Source: Protopterus annectens (lineage: Eukaryota > Chordata > Ceratodontiformes > Protopteridae). Taken from it: 64,000 nucleotides of DNA. The stretch is taken from NCBI RefSeq assembly GCF_019279795.1, contig NC_056748.1, positions 609,159,136-609,223,135 of the forward strand, given 5' to 3'. Below are positions 9,814 through 20,847 of this stretch, one piece after another. The notes under the pieces are model-generated. The model worked only from the letters and a program-made list of their open reading frames with translations, ran no database searches and was not told where the DNA came from. The stretch's first letter is position 1. The number at the start of each line of letters is the position of its first letter. Both the position numbers and the translations under genes were made by a program.

Positions 9814-11402
9814 ATGTCAGACAAAGTTAATAATTGCATTTCATGTGGGAAGCAAATAACGCATAAGGATTTCCATTCCCTCTGCATTCCTTGCTTAGGC
9901 CCAGACCATGACGTCTCGGCCTGCCGTTTTTGTGCTACATTCAACAAACGCACTAAGCGTCGGGCGGAGTTCGCCCAACACTATTTTGGCAAAAAGTTTA
10001 ATTACATTATATTGTCGGATACTCCGACTCCAGTTTTGAGTAAAAGACGCAAAGATAAGGACCGACATACGAGGTCCGTGACTTCTACCGACACCACGCT
10101 AAAGCCGACTACAGGTGCTCCGGTTCTCAGCGAGGCGCCTACGCAGCCCCTGACTACCGATGACACTTCCTTAGCGGTGTCTTCTGTGCTCGAGGTCGCA
10201 GGCTCCTGGTCCACACCCCGATTACAGATACCGACGCCACTCTTGGCGGGGAAACTCAGAGTTTAGACAGGCCTGCCACCTCTCAAGGTGTCTTCAGGCC
10301 TTCTTCTTTTCCATTAAGGCTTTCACTAAATCTAAAGCAGCCATGCATACTAAAAGACAAGCTCCACAGGGCACCTCGCCTAAAAAACAGATGCTCAAAA
10401 TGGCTGAGGATTTGATTACTCTTATCAGGGGTTCTCAACCCCCCTCGGACAAAAGGCCCAGAGTGGAGGAAGAATATCCTTCCTTGGACCAGGCCTCCAT
10501 TACTTCAGAACATTCTGAAGACCAGGAACATTCATACTCCCCTTTTGAAGATTCTGATGCAGAGGAGTCCATTCCCTCTGCCTCCCCCCCTGAGGGACTA
10601 TTCTTTTGGGGAAACCTTGCATACCTTGAGGGAACACTTCCACTGGGAAGGCCAAGATTGCTCAGACTCCAAGAAAAGGCTCAGGGATTTCCTCTTGCTC
10701 CCTCAGCACAGGCCTCTGGCTATCCCTCCTGTCTTAGACATACTAGATGATGTGTATTCAGAGGCCAGCCTTATCCCAGACTCTTTACCTCCAGCTCCAG
10801 TCAAGCCTGACAGGTATTACCAGGTTCCTGATTCACACCAATTCCTATACAAAAACCATGCGGCTGACCCAGAAACTATTTCACAGGGTCCCAAGGGAAT
10901 TAAGGCCTCCACTGCCAAAAATCCATTACCTTCAGAGAGAGATTCCAGAGCTTTAGAAAGGTGGGGGAAAAAGGTATACACCTCGGCCACTTTAACCATG
11001 AGGGCATTAAACTGTCAGATCCATATGTTAAAATATCAACAGTTTTTGTTATCTCAGTTGAAAAGCAAAATGTCACAACCTGAACAACCACACTTGAAGG
11101 AGTTGCAGGATTTGTTGCATAGTGCAGAACAAGTGGGTAAACATACCTTGCAATGTGGTTTTGATGCTTTAGAGGCCTCATGTAGAGCTGCTGTTACAGG
11201 ATCAGTCATACGTAGACATGCTTGGCTCAAAGAGCAAACCTTACCAGATCATGTCAAAGCTAAATTACTAGATTCACCTCTTCAAAAAGATGTATTGTTT
11301 GGTGTTAAAGCTGAGGAGGTATTAAAGAAAATGGAGGAAAAAGGCAAAATCAATGGAAACAGTGAAAGATTTCCTACAGGTACAACCTCCACGTTTCAGT
11401 AG
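9814..11402 (+). pseudogene. DIRS D gag-like ORF1 (two frameshifts)
   Basis: Starts at ATG 9814 with MSDKVNNCISCGKQI. The N-terminal cysteine domain is complete here: CISC, CIPCLGPDHD and CRFC, three CxxC pairs within about 45 residues. A basic KRRAEF and KRRKDKDRH region and a Thr/Ser/Pro-rich linker follow. The first frame ends at 10266. The next block (10343 on, MLKMAEDLITLIRGS) is in another frame, and a C-run near 10586 shifts it again. The last frame (to 11402) holds LREHFHWEGQDCSDSKKRLRDF, ALNCQIHMLKYQQF and EQVGKHTLQCGFDA. A protein of about 530 residues would be expected. Its role in particle assembly is inferred from position. Confidence 0.85.
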
Positions 11403-11536
11403 AAATTGGCTTTCAAAAAATTGGTCTTTTCCAGCCACGGACAGACCTCAAAGAGGTAGATACAGGCACCCGAGGGGTAGAGGGCAATCTCAATGATCAT
11501 TTAGAGGCAGACAATGGCAAGCTTCTACACCAAGAG

Positions 11537-13484
11537 GTGGAGAGGATAGATCACAGCCATTCAGAAAGCAGAACCAATGACTTTCCCCTTTGCATGCCAA
11601 GCAAAGCTCTAATGGCAGCACCTTTAGGCGGAAAACTGGCATTATTTTTGAAAAATTGGCATATTGTCACAGAAGACAAATGGATCCTGGACATTATAGA
11701 CAGAGGCTACAGATTCCACTTTCACACCCTTCCAAAAATGAGAGGCATGCCAAACCTGCCACAAAATCAAAGGGTAAAGGCACAAAAACAAATTTCAGCT
11801 CTCATGGACATGTAAGCTATTCAGGAGGTACCTGCACAAGAACAGGGTCAAGGTTTTTATTCCAGGCTATTCCTGGTACCAAGGAAGGACAAAGATTGGA
11901 GACCTATTTTGGACCTATCCATCCTAAACACATATTTACTCGTACCAAAATTTAAGATGCTCACATTACAGCAGCTTCTTCCCATGCTGGGCAAGGAGTC
12001 TTGGCTGGTAACATTGGACCTCAAGGAGGCATACCTGCATGTCCCTATCAGGCAAGATTGCAGAAGATACCTCAGATTTCTTGCAGGTTCAACCCATTAT
12101 CAATTCTATGCATTGCCCTTTGGCTTATCTACTGCGCCCAGAGTGTTCACGAAATGCCTGGCATCAGTAATTGCCTTCTGCAGACTTCAAGGGATACAAA
12201 TATACCCATATTTGGACGACTGCCTGATCCAAGCGGACAGCAAACATACTTCTGAAACACCTGGCGTTTGTAATAAAGTTGTTGAACTCTCTGGGATACA
12301 CAGTCAACAAAAAGAAATCAAGACTAATACCCTCTCAGACAATAATTTTCCTGGGTGCCAGCTTGAATACAAACACCCAGATGGCCTACCTCACGCCAGA
12401 GAAACAAGGGCAACTAACTCAATACTTCAGAAAACTGGCAACCTTCACCAGGCTGACTGCAAGGAAAATCCTGCATGTTCTGGGATTCATGGCATCTTGC
12501 ATCCTGCTAATCCCATGTGCAAAGCTGCATATGAGGAAACTTCAATGGTACCTAAAAAACTTATGGTCTCAACACAGCCACAGTTTGGAAACAATTGTAC
12601 CAATGATTCCATGCCTCCAAAAGGAATTTCTGTGGTGGGCTCAAGCATGCCAAAGAAACATAGGTCTCCCATTCTGCTTGCCTCAAGCAAATCAAATCAT
12701 CACAACAGACGCCTCGGACTACGCCTGGGGGGCGCACATGACAGATCAGTGCATTCAGGGCAAATGGTCCCAAAAAGAAAAGCACCTACACATCAATCAA
12801 AAGGAAATGCTAGCAGTAAAAAATGCTATTATGGCTTTCAAAGACCTACTGCATCCAGGCCAGCTATTGATAAGGACAGACAACACCAGAGTGGTGTGGT
12901 ACATAAACAAACAGGGAGGAACCCATTCATATCCCCTGTGCAGGCTAGCCATGTCTCTTTGGAACATGGCTCTGGAATTGCAAATCCAACTTCAAGCACA
13001 ATTCCTGCCAGGCAAGGAAAACACGCTGGCAGACAACCTAAGCAGAAATATGACAGATCCACACGAATGGAAGTTGCATCCTCAAGTTTTTACAAAGATA
13101 ATTCAAGCATGGGGAAGGCCAGACATAGATCTCTTTGCTACCCACAGAAATTACCAATTGACAAAATTCTGCTCAAGGACCTATCATCCACAGGCCTGGA
13201 AAGTGGACGCACTCTCTTTCAGTTGGACAACAATGACAGTTTATGCCTTTCCACGTCTTCCTCTACTGCCCAAAGTTCTATTAAAAGCCAGAGCATGCAG
13301 ACCAAAGATGATTCTCATTGCTCCAGACTGGCCAAGACAACACTGGTACCCACTCCTGAGGAGCCTGACACATTCCCCACCATGGATCCTGCATCTAATG
13401 CCTCTTCTGTTGACTCAGCACAACTTCAAAACTCTTGACAGTCGGCTGAAAGCACTCAAACTAGCCGCATGGAGGATTCCTTAA
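11537..13484 (+). pseudogene. DIRS D reverse transcriptase / RNase H
   Basis: RT begins with LMAAPLGGKLALFLKNW and runs to a TAA right after the ISALMDM segment (about 11813), where C has an AAA codon. It continues in the same frame through RPILDLSILN and VTLDLKEAYLHVPI to the intact YLDD box near 12217. A small deletion near 12250 shifts the frame. The remainder (12279-13484) is one open 401-codon stretch with MRKLQWYLKNLW, RNase H residues in TTDASDYAWGAH, KEMLAV and TDNTRVVWYINKQGG, then LADNLSR, DLFATH and ILIAPDWPRQHWYP. One nonsense change and one frameshift are enough to inactivate it. Confidence 0.9.
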
Positions 13485-14510
13485 ATTCGCAACAGACCCT
13501 ACTCTCCAAGGAGGTGCAGGATGTCATTTTGGAGGCCAGAAGGCCTTCTACTAGAAAAGCCTAATCTGCAAAATGGAAACCGTTTTGTGCCTGGAATCAG
13601 AAAAAGGGTCAGAATCCTGGAATACTGAATTTACCTCAAATATTACAGTACCTAGCTGAGATGCTAAGCAGTGGACTTTCATTCTCCTCCATCAAAATCC
13701 ATGCCTCAGCCATTTCTGCTCAATACAACACTGATCCTCCTTTATTCTCTCACCCTCTCTTAAGACAGTTCCTCAGAGGGGCTAAGAATGTAAAACCCCC
13801 AAGAAAGCAACCAGTACCTTCTTGGGACCTCAATTTCATTCTAGAAAAACTGACCCTGCCTCCATTTGAGCCAGCTGCTTCAACAGAACTGCAACAGCCT
13901 TCCTTCTGGCTATCACCTCAGCATGCAGGGTTTCGGAACTACAAGCCCTCATGGCTGTGCAGCCTTTCATCATTTTCCATCAGGACAGAGTTTCCTTATG
14001 AACCAACCCTTCCTTTATGCCAAAGGTAGTATCCAGGGTAGCCTTGAATCAGGCTATCCACTTACCTACCTTTTACCCTAATCCACAAAACAAAGGGGAG
14101 AGACTACTACATTCTTTGGACATTCACAGACAGCTTCGTTATTATTTGGACAGAACAAAGCCATTCAGAAAATCGGAGCAACTCTTTGTGTCCTATGCTA
14201 CAGGTGCTCAAGGGAAGGCTATTTCCAAACAGACAATCTCAAAATGGATAGCCCACTGCATACGCTTTTGTTATTCTTTTCATGGTAAAACTGTACCTAC
14301 AGGCATCAGATCTCACTCCACAAGGGCCACAGCTACCTCTGCAGCTTTCCTCAGGGGGGGGTTCCTACCAAAGATATTTTGGAAGCAGCCACTTGGAGTT
14401 CTGTACATACTTTCTCCAAGCAATATCACCTACCATTATACTCCAAATCTAGAGCGGGCTTTGCCACTGCAGTCTTGCAGGGCATCCTTGCTCCTCCTAG
14501 TTCCACTTAG
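13484..14510 (+). pseudogene. DIRS D tyrosine recombinase (internal deletion)
   Basis: Reads KEVQDVILEARRPSTRKA, then a TAA where C has TAC. It continues with SFSSIKIHASAISAQY and PPLFSHPLLRQFLRGAKN. Near 13890 it loses about 13 bases relative to C (the YLSWK codons), which shifts the frame just before the first catalytic arginine. The C-terminal part from 14017 is open through KQTISKWI and HSTRATATS. A G-run near 14355 adds another frameshift ahead of the tyrosine region. Clearly dead. Confidence 0.87.
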
Positions 14511-14543
14511 TGCCTACCACCCCTTTTTTAGCTTTGGGATTCT

Positions 14544-14641
14544 ACCCATCTGTTATGACTGCAGCTGTATGCACGATGAACATAGTACAGTTTTGTATTT
14601 ACCATAAATGTAGATGTTCGAGTGCTAATACAGCTGCAGTC
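14544..14641 (+). repeat. Internal complementary region of DIRS D
   Basis: 14544-14583 is the reverse complement of D's left end. 14584-14641 is the predicted reverse complement of its right end, which is no longer present in the window but closely matches the right end of C (52721-52778). It therefore records the lost terminus. Confidence 0.88.
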
Positions 14642-14729
14642 CAGGTTTCCCTCCCTCCTTCCCCTCTTGGGACAGGCCTAATGGCTAACACCTCCTCATA
14701 CAACCTGATTTTATTTGCTGAAAAGATAG

Positions 14730-16803
14730 ATAGCCATCTCCTGATGTCCTATTATTCTTATGTTACAGTATTCATAACATGAGGGAATTCACTGCCAAAG
14801 GTGCTCCTGATGTCCATCCAATATACAAAAGACATTAACTGCTGCAGGGTACATAGGACGTCGCACGTAGGCCAACAACCAGTATTAGCCCTAAAAGTGG
14901 CATCTGCATGTACCATCCCCAGAACTTCTCTGCCGCCAGTTTGAATGTCATCTACGATCATCAATCTGCTAGCCCGAGTTGTTGGATGGTTACAAGAGAT
15001 TCAGATAAGTGCCTCAGGGTTTTCTTTTATTTTTCCTTTTTGCTTTGAGGCATACATGTCATCCAAAAAGGGCAAATGCCAGTTTGGAAGACGAATTACA
15101 CACACAGGTAGTCACGATCAGTGTCTCTTCTATTTAGGGCACAGCCATGACCATATCATGCCCTATCCATAAAGCTTTCGCTCTTAAGACCCTATGTAAC
15201 AACCTTTCCTCTCTTAATATTTATCCTTGAGAATTAGAGATTGAAAAGATTAGCACGTGATGTCATGGAGGGTACGTTGTGCCTTCTGTTGAACCTGCTG
15301 TGAAGAAGGCTAAGAAACTTAGGCCTGAAGCTTCAGCTGTGCTTCGCCCTCTGGACCTCTGTCTTGAGGTTGATGAAGACCTAGAGACCTATCTGGATTT
15401 CAGCTCGGATTCTAAGGATACCACATCAGAGGCTGCAAGGGATCCTGCCATCAGCATGTCCTCGGAGGCATTGCAGATGTCCGCTTCAGACAGATGGGGG
15501 AACTAAGCCTTATAGTTTCAGAAGGCCCTCAAGGTATTCTGCAAATTTTAGTAAGGAAGGAAGTCGTGACGACTGTTGATTGTAGGCCTATGTCAGGTTC
15601 CTCCACCTTTCATAGGGCTGATGCTCCTCTTAAAAAGAAGCAGAAAACCAAATATGGTTATGCTCTTCAGGATCCACCTGCTGATTCGCAACCTTTTACA
15701 CAAGGCTTGTTCAGTACCTTTATGGCTCTTAAACCTCCTTCAGGCAGTTCTATTCCTAGCCCTCCTTTACCAACTTCACCACCGAAATGGAGCAGACTAC
15801 AGGATTCTTTTGAAGAGGAGGATTCCTAAGAGAATGAATCCTTGGCCTACTCTGCTCAAATTACTTCCCCTTGGAGTATGCCTCCCCTGAGGAAGAGTTG
15901 AATGGCACAGAGTTTCCTGGTGAAGATATTATCTTTGGGGAGACTATTGCCAGGGTGAGGGAGTATTTTAAATGGGTCTGCTCTCAGGTTTCTGAGGTGC
16001 AGAAAAGATACTATGACTTGCTTCAAATGGTTTATCCATCTCCTTCTGCTGTGTCTCTGGTTTTAATAGCTTTTTTTTATGCCTTTTCATCCACATCAAA
16101 GGCACTGGATTCACAACCCCTGCCCCAAAAGGCCAGATAGGTTCTGTAAAGTTCTAGAGGACTGTACATTTCTATACAAATGTCCATCAGCAGATCCAGT
16201 AACTGTTTCTGTGGCTGCTGATAAACCTTCTAAACTGTTGCCATCCACTTCTCTTCTCCCTTAAGATAAAGAGAGCAAGACCATGAAATGGTTAGGAAAA
16301 AAAGGTTTATACCCCTGCCACCCTAGCTTTCTGGGCTATCAGTTACCAAACCCATATAAAGTTTGTGTTGGCTGTCCCTTCACAGACTACTCAGCTTCTC
16401 TCTGACCTTCCAGATTCAGAAGTCAAGTCACAGCTTTCATCAGTTCTTGGGGGCTTCTTCCTAGGTGGCATGCCACTCTATTAAATACAGCTGTGATGCA
16501 GCTGAAGCATCTGCTAGAGCAGTTGCATCTGGCTCTGTTTTGAGGAGATACTCCTGGTTGAGGCTTCACCACTTCCAGATGACTTTTAGGCTAAATTACT
16601 GGACTCTCCTTTAGATAATAAAGCTTTGTTTGGGATTGTTCAAGTCCCTGAAGGAGAATTATAAAGAATTACAGGACCCAAAAAAATTTTTGTGTCTGGT
16701 TCCTAAATTCCAAAGAAATTAATCAGCTAAAGCTCCTTTTATTAGGAAACAATCTCATAAACTTCCTTCAAGAAGTAAGAGGGGTGCTAGGAAATCTACT
16801 GAT
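14730..16803 (+). mobile_element. DIRS-type retrotransposon E, first piece (left ITR and gag)
   Basis: The left ITR at about 14730-14990 is an inverted, diverged copy of 61440-61666, including the CATAACATG and CTGATGTCCA blocks. The element is then interrupted at 16803/16804 by DIRS A and resumes at 43442 with RT. E is the most diverged of the structurally complete DIRS copies, consistent with its being host to two later insertions. The left edge is approximate because the terminal bases have drifted from the ICR copy at 61259-61362. Confidence 0.8.
15056..16800 (+). pseudogene. DIRS E gag-like ORF1 (heavily degraded)
   Basis: ATG at 15056 opens MSSKKGKCQFGRRITH and CLFYLGHSHDH, a worn version of the CxxC / CxxCLGxxH domain seen in D and C. 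Further gag blocks appear in different frames: an acidic LDLCLEVDEDLETYLDF segment at 15340-15400, PLKKKQKTKYGYAL near 15640, and a FGETIARVREYFKW block near 15935-15975 that corresponds to the FGETLHTLREHFHW block of C. Stops and indels occur throughout. After 16690 basic residues (KLPSRSKRGARKS) resemble the C-terminal tail of gag. No other function is suggested. Confidence 0.7.
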
Positions 16804-16960
16804 CTGATATTGTTAATCCTCGTTCATTCCGAGCTCGGAACCGAGCCAGCCATTTTCCAAGCTCGTCTCAGCTTCAAACTCTCGAGCTAAACTCTTACCC
16901 ACAACCCCCCTCTCTCTGTTACCTCAGATTTCGTTTGCCATGTTGCTATCCGGTCGTGTC
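16804..16960 (+). repeat. Left inverted terminal repeat of DIRS A
   Basis: Contains CCTCGTTCATTCCGAGCTCGG and the CTCGAGCTAAACTCTTACCC block in the inverse of the right ITR order. 16961-17204 is a T-rich leader with no coding content. Confidence 0.85.
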
Positions 16961-17204
16961 AAGCTACTTCTCTTGAGTGAAGTACAGTCAATTGTTTAAT
17001 TGCTTTACAAATTACTTTTCTGTCAGAAAAGTTAATATTTTATTGTCTCTTACCCTATTGCATCTAGCGTTCATAATTTCTTCAGGTTTCTCTGCTTTTT
17101 CCTTACTACTTTTACCGTTGGCAATCTTTTTCCCTTTTCTCTCTCATACCTTCGGGTACTCTCTTGTACCATTGTTGGTACTTTTCTATTAATTAATTTG
17201 CTGT

Positions 17205-19690
17205 CATGGCAGATAAAAAAGGTAGCTGGGGTTTAAGCGGTGTTCTGATTGTGGACACTGCCTACTTCTGATGCGCACTCTGTGTGTTTATTGTTTGGGT
17301 GCTTCCCATTTGTCTATTGAACCACCCTGTACTATTTGTGAGAACTTTTCTAATAGAACATTGTTGGAAAGGAAAAACAAGCTGATACCGAAGGGACTTC
17401 TAAAATCACCCTTTTCAGAGGCTATTTCTGGGTCGGAGGTCTCATCCTCTCCTAGAGCCCATAAGAAAATGGATGTTCCTACTAAGGCTAAATCTTTGCC
17501 TTCGTCCCCGACTGAGGACTCCCGCCAACCAAAACCTAAAAAGGCTAAAGTTTCGGCTCCGGAGCTCTCTGTCAGCCCCAGTGCTTTTGGTGCCTAGACC
17601 TTCACCACCGAGGCCTTCGGCTCAGTCTTCTCCTGCAGCCTTCTATATATCGGCACCGAGGGGCTCCTCAGTTCAGACCATTACCACTGTATCGGCACCG
17701 ACCGTTCAGTCGGCGCAGACCTTGACCGCGTCGGCTCCGAGATATTTCTCGGAACCGACGCCTTTATTGTTGACTCCAGTTTTGTCGGTTCCAGCTTCAG
17801 CACTGACAGCCATTTCGGCACCGATCCCTGTGTCGGTTTCAGCTTCGGCACCAATCACTGTATCGGTGCAGACAGTGACCTCAGCACCGATGACTTTTTC
17901 GGTGCAGACAAAAGTAGTCCAGTCTCTTTCGGCACCGTTGTCCTTGGTGCGATCAGATGAGATGAGCACGGAGTCTGCCTCTTCTCTGGACAGGCCTGTT
18001 TCTCCCTCAGTCTCCATGAGGTCCACTAGAATCCTTTCCGAACATGTGTTGATTCTTGTGGACCAGGTACTCTTGGCCAGAGGTATCCCACCTCTCAGGA
18101 ACTATCCTTCCTTGGGAGGTGATCACCCATCTCCAAAGACCCCTTCATTGCCTTTGAAGTCCATGGATATAGCACAGTCTTCCCCTTCTGTGGTTCCCTT
18201 TATAGATCTCACTAAGGAACCGCAGTTGCCTTCGTGGCAGGAAAGTTTTGCTATGACCCAGGATGTCAGCTGTGACACGCATAGCTTGCTGCTCCACAGC
18301 CATCCAGGGACTCCAGGTCGGCAGGCTGAGCCACTTAGGGGAGGGGTAACCCCTGTCTTAGACATACACTCCTCTTCGGGTAGACCAGCCTTCCAACTGA
18401 TGGAGAAGGCTTTCGCTGCTGCTGGCGATACCGGACTGTCTATACCTCCGCCCTCCTCTTGTACACTGGTTTCACAAGTCACATCTAGCGGACACTGGGT
18501 GCAAGGGCCGCAGGACATATTCCCTCAGGAATCCCCCTTTCCATTGTCTTCTCCAGCTTCTCCCGCTGAGGAGGTCCACTGAAAAAGTTAGTGTAAGAGG
18601 AAGCACATGGACTCTACAGAGGAGTCCCTCACCGAAGACACAGATTTCGATGAGGTGGAAGGATCCCATCGGTCACACTCTGAGGTATCCTTTGGTGATA
18701 TCCTCGAAATCCTGAAACAGAGAGGTGACTGACAGTCCTCTAATCCGACCTCTGAGGAATCTGTGTTTCCTGCAGGCCTTTCGCACCTGGCCCCCTACCT
18801 CCTGGGTTACTCCACCTGCTGATGAACTTGTCCGGCTCATCGTGCAGCGTGCTTGGAAGGCTCCTGATACTGTCTAAGCTATTCCCCGGAGGTCAGATAA
18901 GATCTTGTCCCCTCCTGCTTTGGATCCCCAATGGTCCAAAGGTCTTCCTGTAGATGCTTTGATGGTGGCTGCCGCAACAAAAAAAGGATCTGGCAGAAGA
19001 AGAAATCCAGACTGTCCATCCTCCTAACAGAGAGTCCCGGGCCCTGGACAGGATAGGGAAGCGCACCTTTGCTTCAGCGACCTTTGCTATCAGGTTCCTG
19101 ATTTATATGGCACATTTTACCAGGCTTTAAAGGGATCTGGTTTCTGAGGTCTCTGAAACCTTGGCTGGTGCTATGTCTGATGAGGTCCGTGACAAAGTGG
19201 CCTCTCAGCTGGCCACAATTGAGTCTATATCTAACTCTTCTATGTGACTGATATCTCATGCATCAGAAGGAGCAGCTAGTTCAGCTGTGGTCTTGAGATG
19301 ACACGCCTGGATGCGCTTGTGCAACTTCGCGGAACCCTTTAAGTCTTCTTTTTTTAATGCCCCATTGATGCCTCCTCGTTGTTTAGGCCCAACGGTAAAA
19401 GCACATTGGCCAGATGTGAACAGGACAGTAAGACCCTTTCTGCCATAGGTGTCCGTTATTCTTCCCCTCAACGTGCTTTCTCCTGAAATCAAAAGAGTGG
19501 GAAGATATGGTTCAAAAAATCTCAGGGTCCTTTCCGTGACACACAGGCCGAGTTCTGTCCCAGAGGCAGAGGGGAAAACTCACAGGAAAGACTCTCCTTT
19601 CGAGGCAGAGGGGGTCCTCGTAACCAGGGTTCCAGGCATTCTTTCCCTGGTCAATCCTACCAGCGCTCCTGAAAAGTGGCCTAACTTCTT
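17205..19690 (+). pseudogene. DIRS A gag-like ORF1 with long Ser/Ala/Pro-rich tract
   Basis: ATG 17205 begins MADKKGS. With a frameshift after the first pair, the cysteine domain reads CSDCGHC, then CVYCLGASH and CTIC: the same three-pair architecture as in D, at low overall identity. A 369-codon open stretch (17473-18582) contains a low-complexity Ser/Ala/Pro/Val/Thr region (about 17640-17940) built from repeated CGGCACCGA-like units. The second half of gag (18600-19690) has many stops but retains LVRLIVQRAWKAPD and an Arg/Gly-rich tail near 19540-19640 (CPRGRGE, SFRGRGGPRN) that would suit nucleic-acid binding. The protein would be longer than in the C subfamily. Confidence 0.75.
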
Positions 19691-19699
19691 TCCTCTGGA

Positions 19700-20742
19700 G
19701 GTGGTTGGGGGATGTTTCTCCTTGTGCCCTTCTGCCTGGCTAACCATCACCACCGATTCCTGGTACAAAGGATTATAACCAGAGGTTATCATATCCCCTT
19801 CGATCTTTGTCCCGTCCCTTCAAAAAATCTTCCCGACATCCTACCCAGTCAAAGGGAAGAAGCAGCACTAGAGATAGAAAAGCTGCTAAGAAAAAGAGTC
19901 ATCCAAATAGTCCCTCCAGACCAGATAGGATCCGGATTATACTCAACTATTTTTGGTGCCAAAGAAAACTGGGGACTGGAGACCAATTTTGGATCTCAGT
20001 GTGTTGAACAAGTTTGTGAGAGTACAAAAATTCCAGATGGTCACAATACAGTCTATCCTCCCACTTTTGGAAAAAGTCGATGGGATGTGTTCCATAGATC
20101 TTTCAAGATGTGTGCTACCACATAAAGGTGGACAGGCCATCAAGAAGATTTCTGCACTTCCATGCGGGAGCCAGTCACTATCAGTTCGGAGTACTGCCCT
20201 TCGGACACTCTACAGCCCTCAGAATGTTCACAAAGTGCATGGCAGTTGTCAAAGCTCACTTGCTACTTCAAGGATTCCAGGTGTTTCCATACCTAGACGA
20301 CTGGCTCATTTAGGCCCCCACCAGATATCTAATGGAAAAAGCCTTGGCATACTCTCTCCTCGCTGCTCAAAGGTAAGGCATAACCATAAACTGTCAGAAA
20401 TCCAATCTCACCCCATCTCAGTCGACAGAATTCATAGGGGTTATCTTGGACACAAACAACTGCAGGGCTGCTATCCCAGAGCACAGAATTTTAAGGATAA
20501 AGCAACAACTAATTCCAATCCTTTCAAAGGAAAAATCCACGGCTCACTCGATTCTACAGCTGTTGGGTTCCATGGCAGCCTCCATCACCATTGTTCCCCT
20601 GGCCAAGTTTCACATGAGGCTTCTACAACGGCTACTGCTCACCCAATGGTATCCTTTTCAGAATCCTCTTTCAGCCATGATTCGAGTAACCCACAGGTGC
20701 AAACAGGATTTAAATTGGTGGATGACACACAGTTTCTCATAA
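19700..20742 (+). pseudogene. DIRS A reverse transcriptase (interrupted by CR1)
   Basis: Begins with ITRGYHIPF and LPSQREEAALEIEKLL, then shifts frame to VPKKTGDWRPILDLSVLNKF. A further shift leads to FHAGASHYQFGVLPFG, and the catalytic box FPYLDD is intact near 20288-20305. The last open segment (20446-20742) has the MAASITIVPLAKFHMRLLQ and DLNWWM motifs that precede RNase H. The reading stops where the CR1 3' end begins. RNase H continues at 41229. Confidence 0.88.
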
Positions 20743-20847
20743 TAGGTTCATAGGTTTATACTAGGCTATCTGCCCTAAGGCATTTATAAGCCTAGCCCAA
20801 ATTTTTGTGGCTTACGCCACCTCTTATATGAAAAAATACTGTGCCCA

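Larger units (their letters stand above)
9502..14715 (+). mobile_element. DIRS-type retrotransposon D, right end missing
   Basis: Same subfamily as C (47179-52778), in the order left ITR, gag, RT/RNase H, recombinase, ICR. The sequence stays collinear with C until about 14715, just after the ICR, and then stops. The right ITR is absent and element E begins about 15 bases later. The left edge is the shared GATGTTC sequence, exactly as in B and C. All genes are broken. Confidence 0.9.
16804..20742 (+). mobile_element. DIRS-type retrotransposon A, left piece (ITR, gag, RT)
   Basis: The left end CTGATATTGTTAATCC at 16804 matches the complement in the element's own ICR (43065-43155). The left ITR (16804-16960) is the inverse of 43225-43441. 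The element is inserted in E and is itself split at 20742 by a minus-strand CR1 LINE. It resumes at 41229 in the RNase H domain. Total DIRS sequence without the insert is about 6.2 kb. Confidence 0.88.

Noticed and set aside
17706..18026. Minus-strand 106-codon acidic open frame inside DIRS A gag
   Set aside because: It is the antisense of the CpG-rich Ser/Ala/Pro repeat tract; the lack of stops follows from base composition. No start context or motif supports it.
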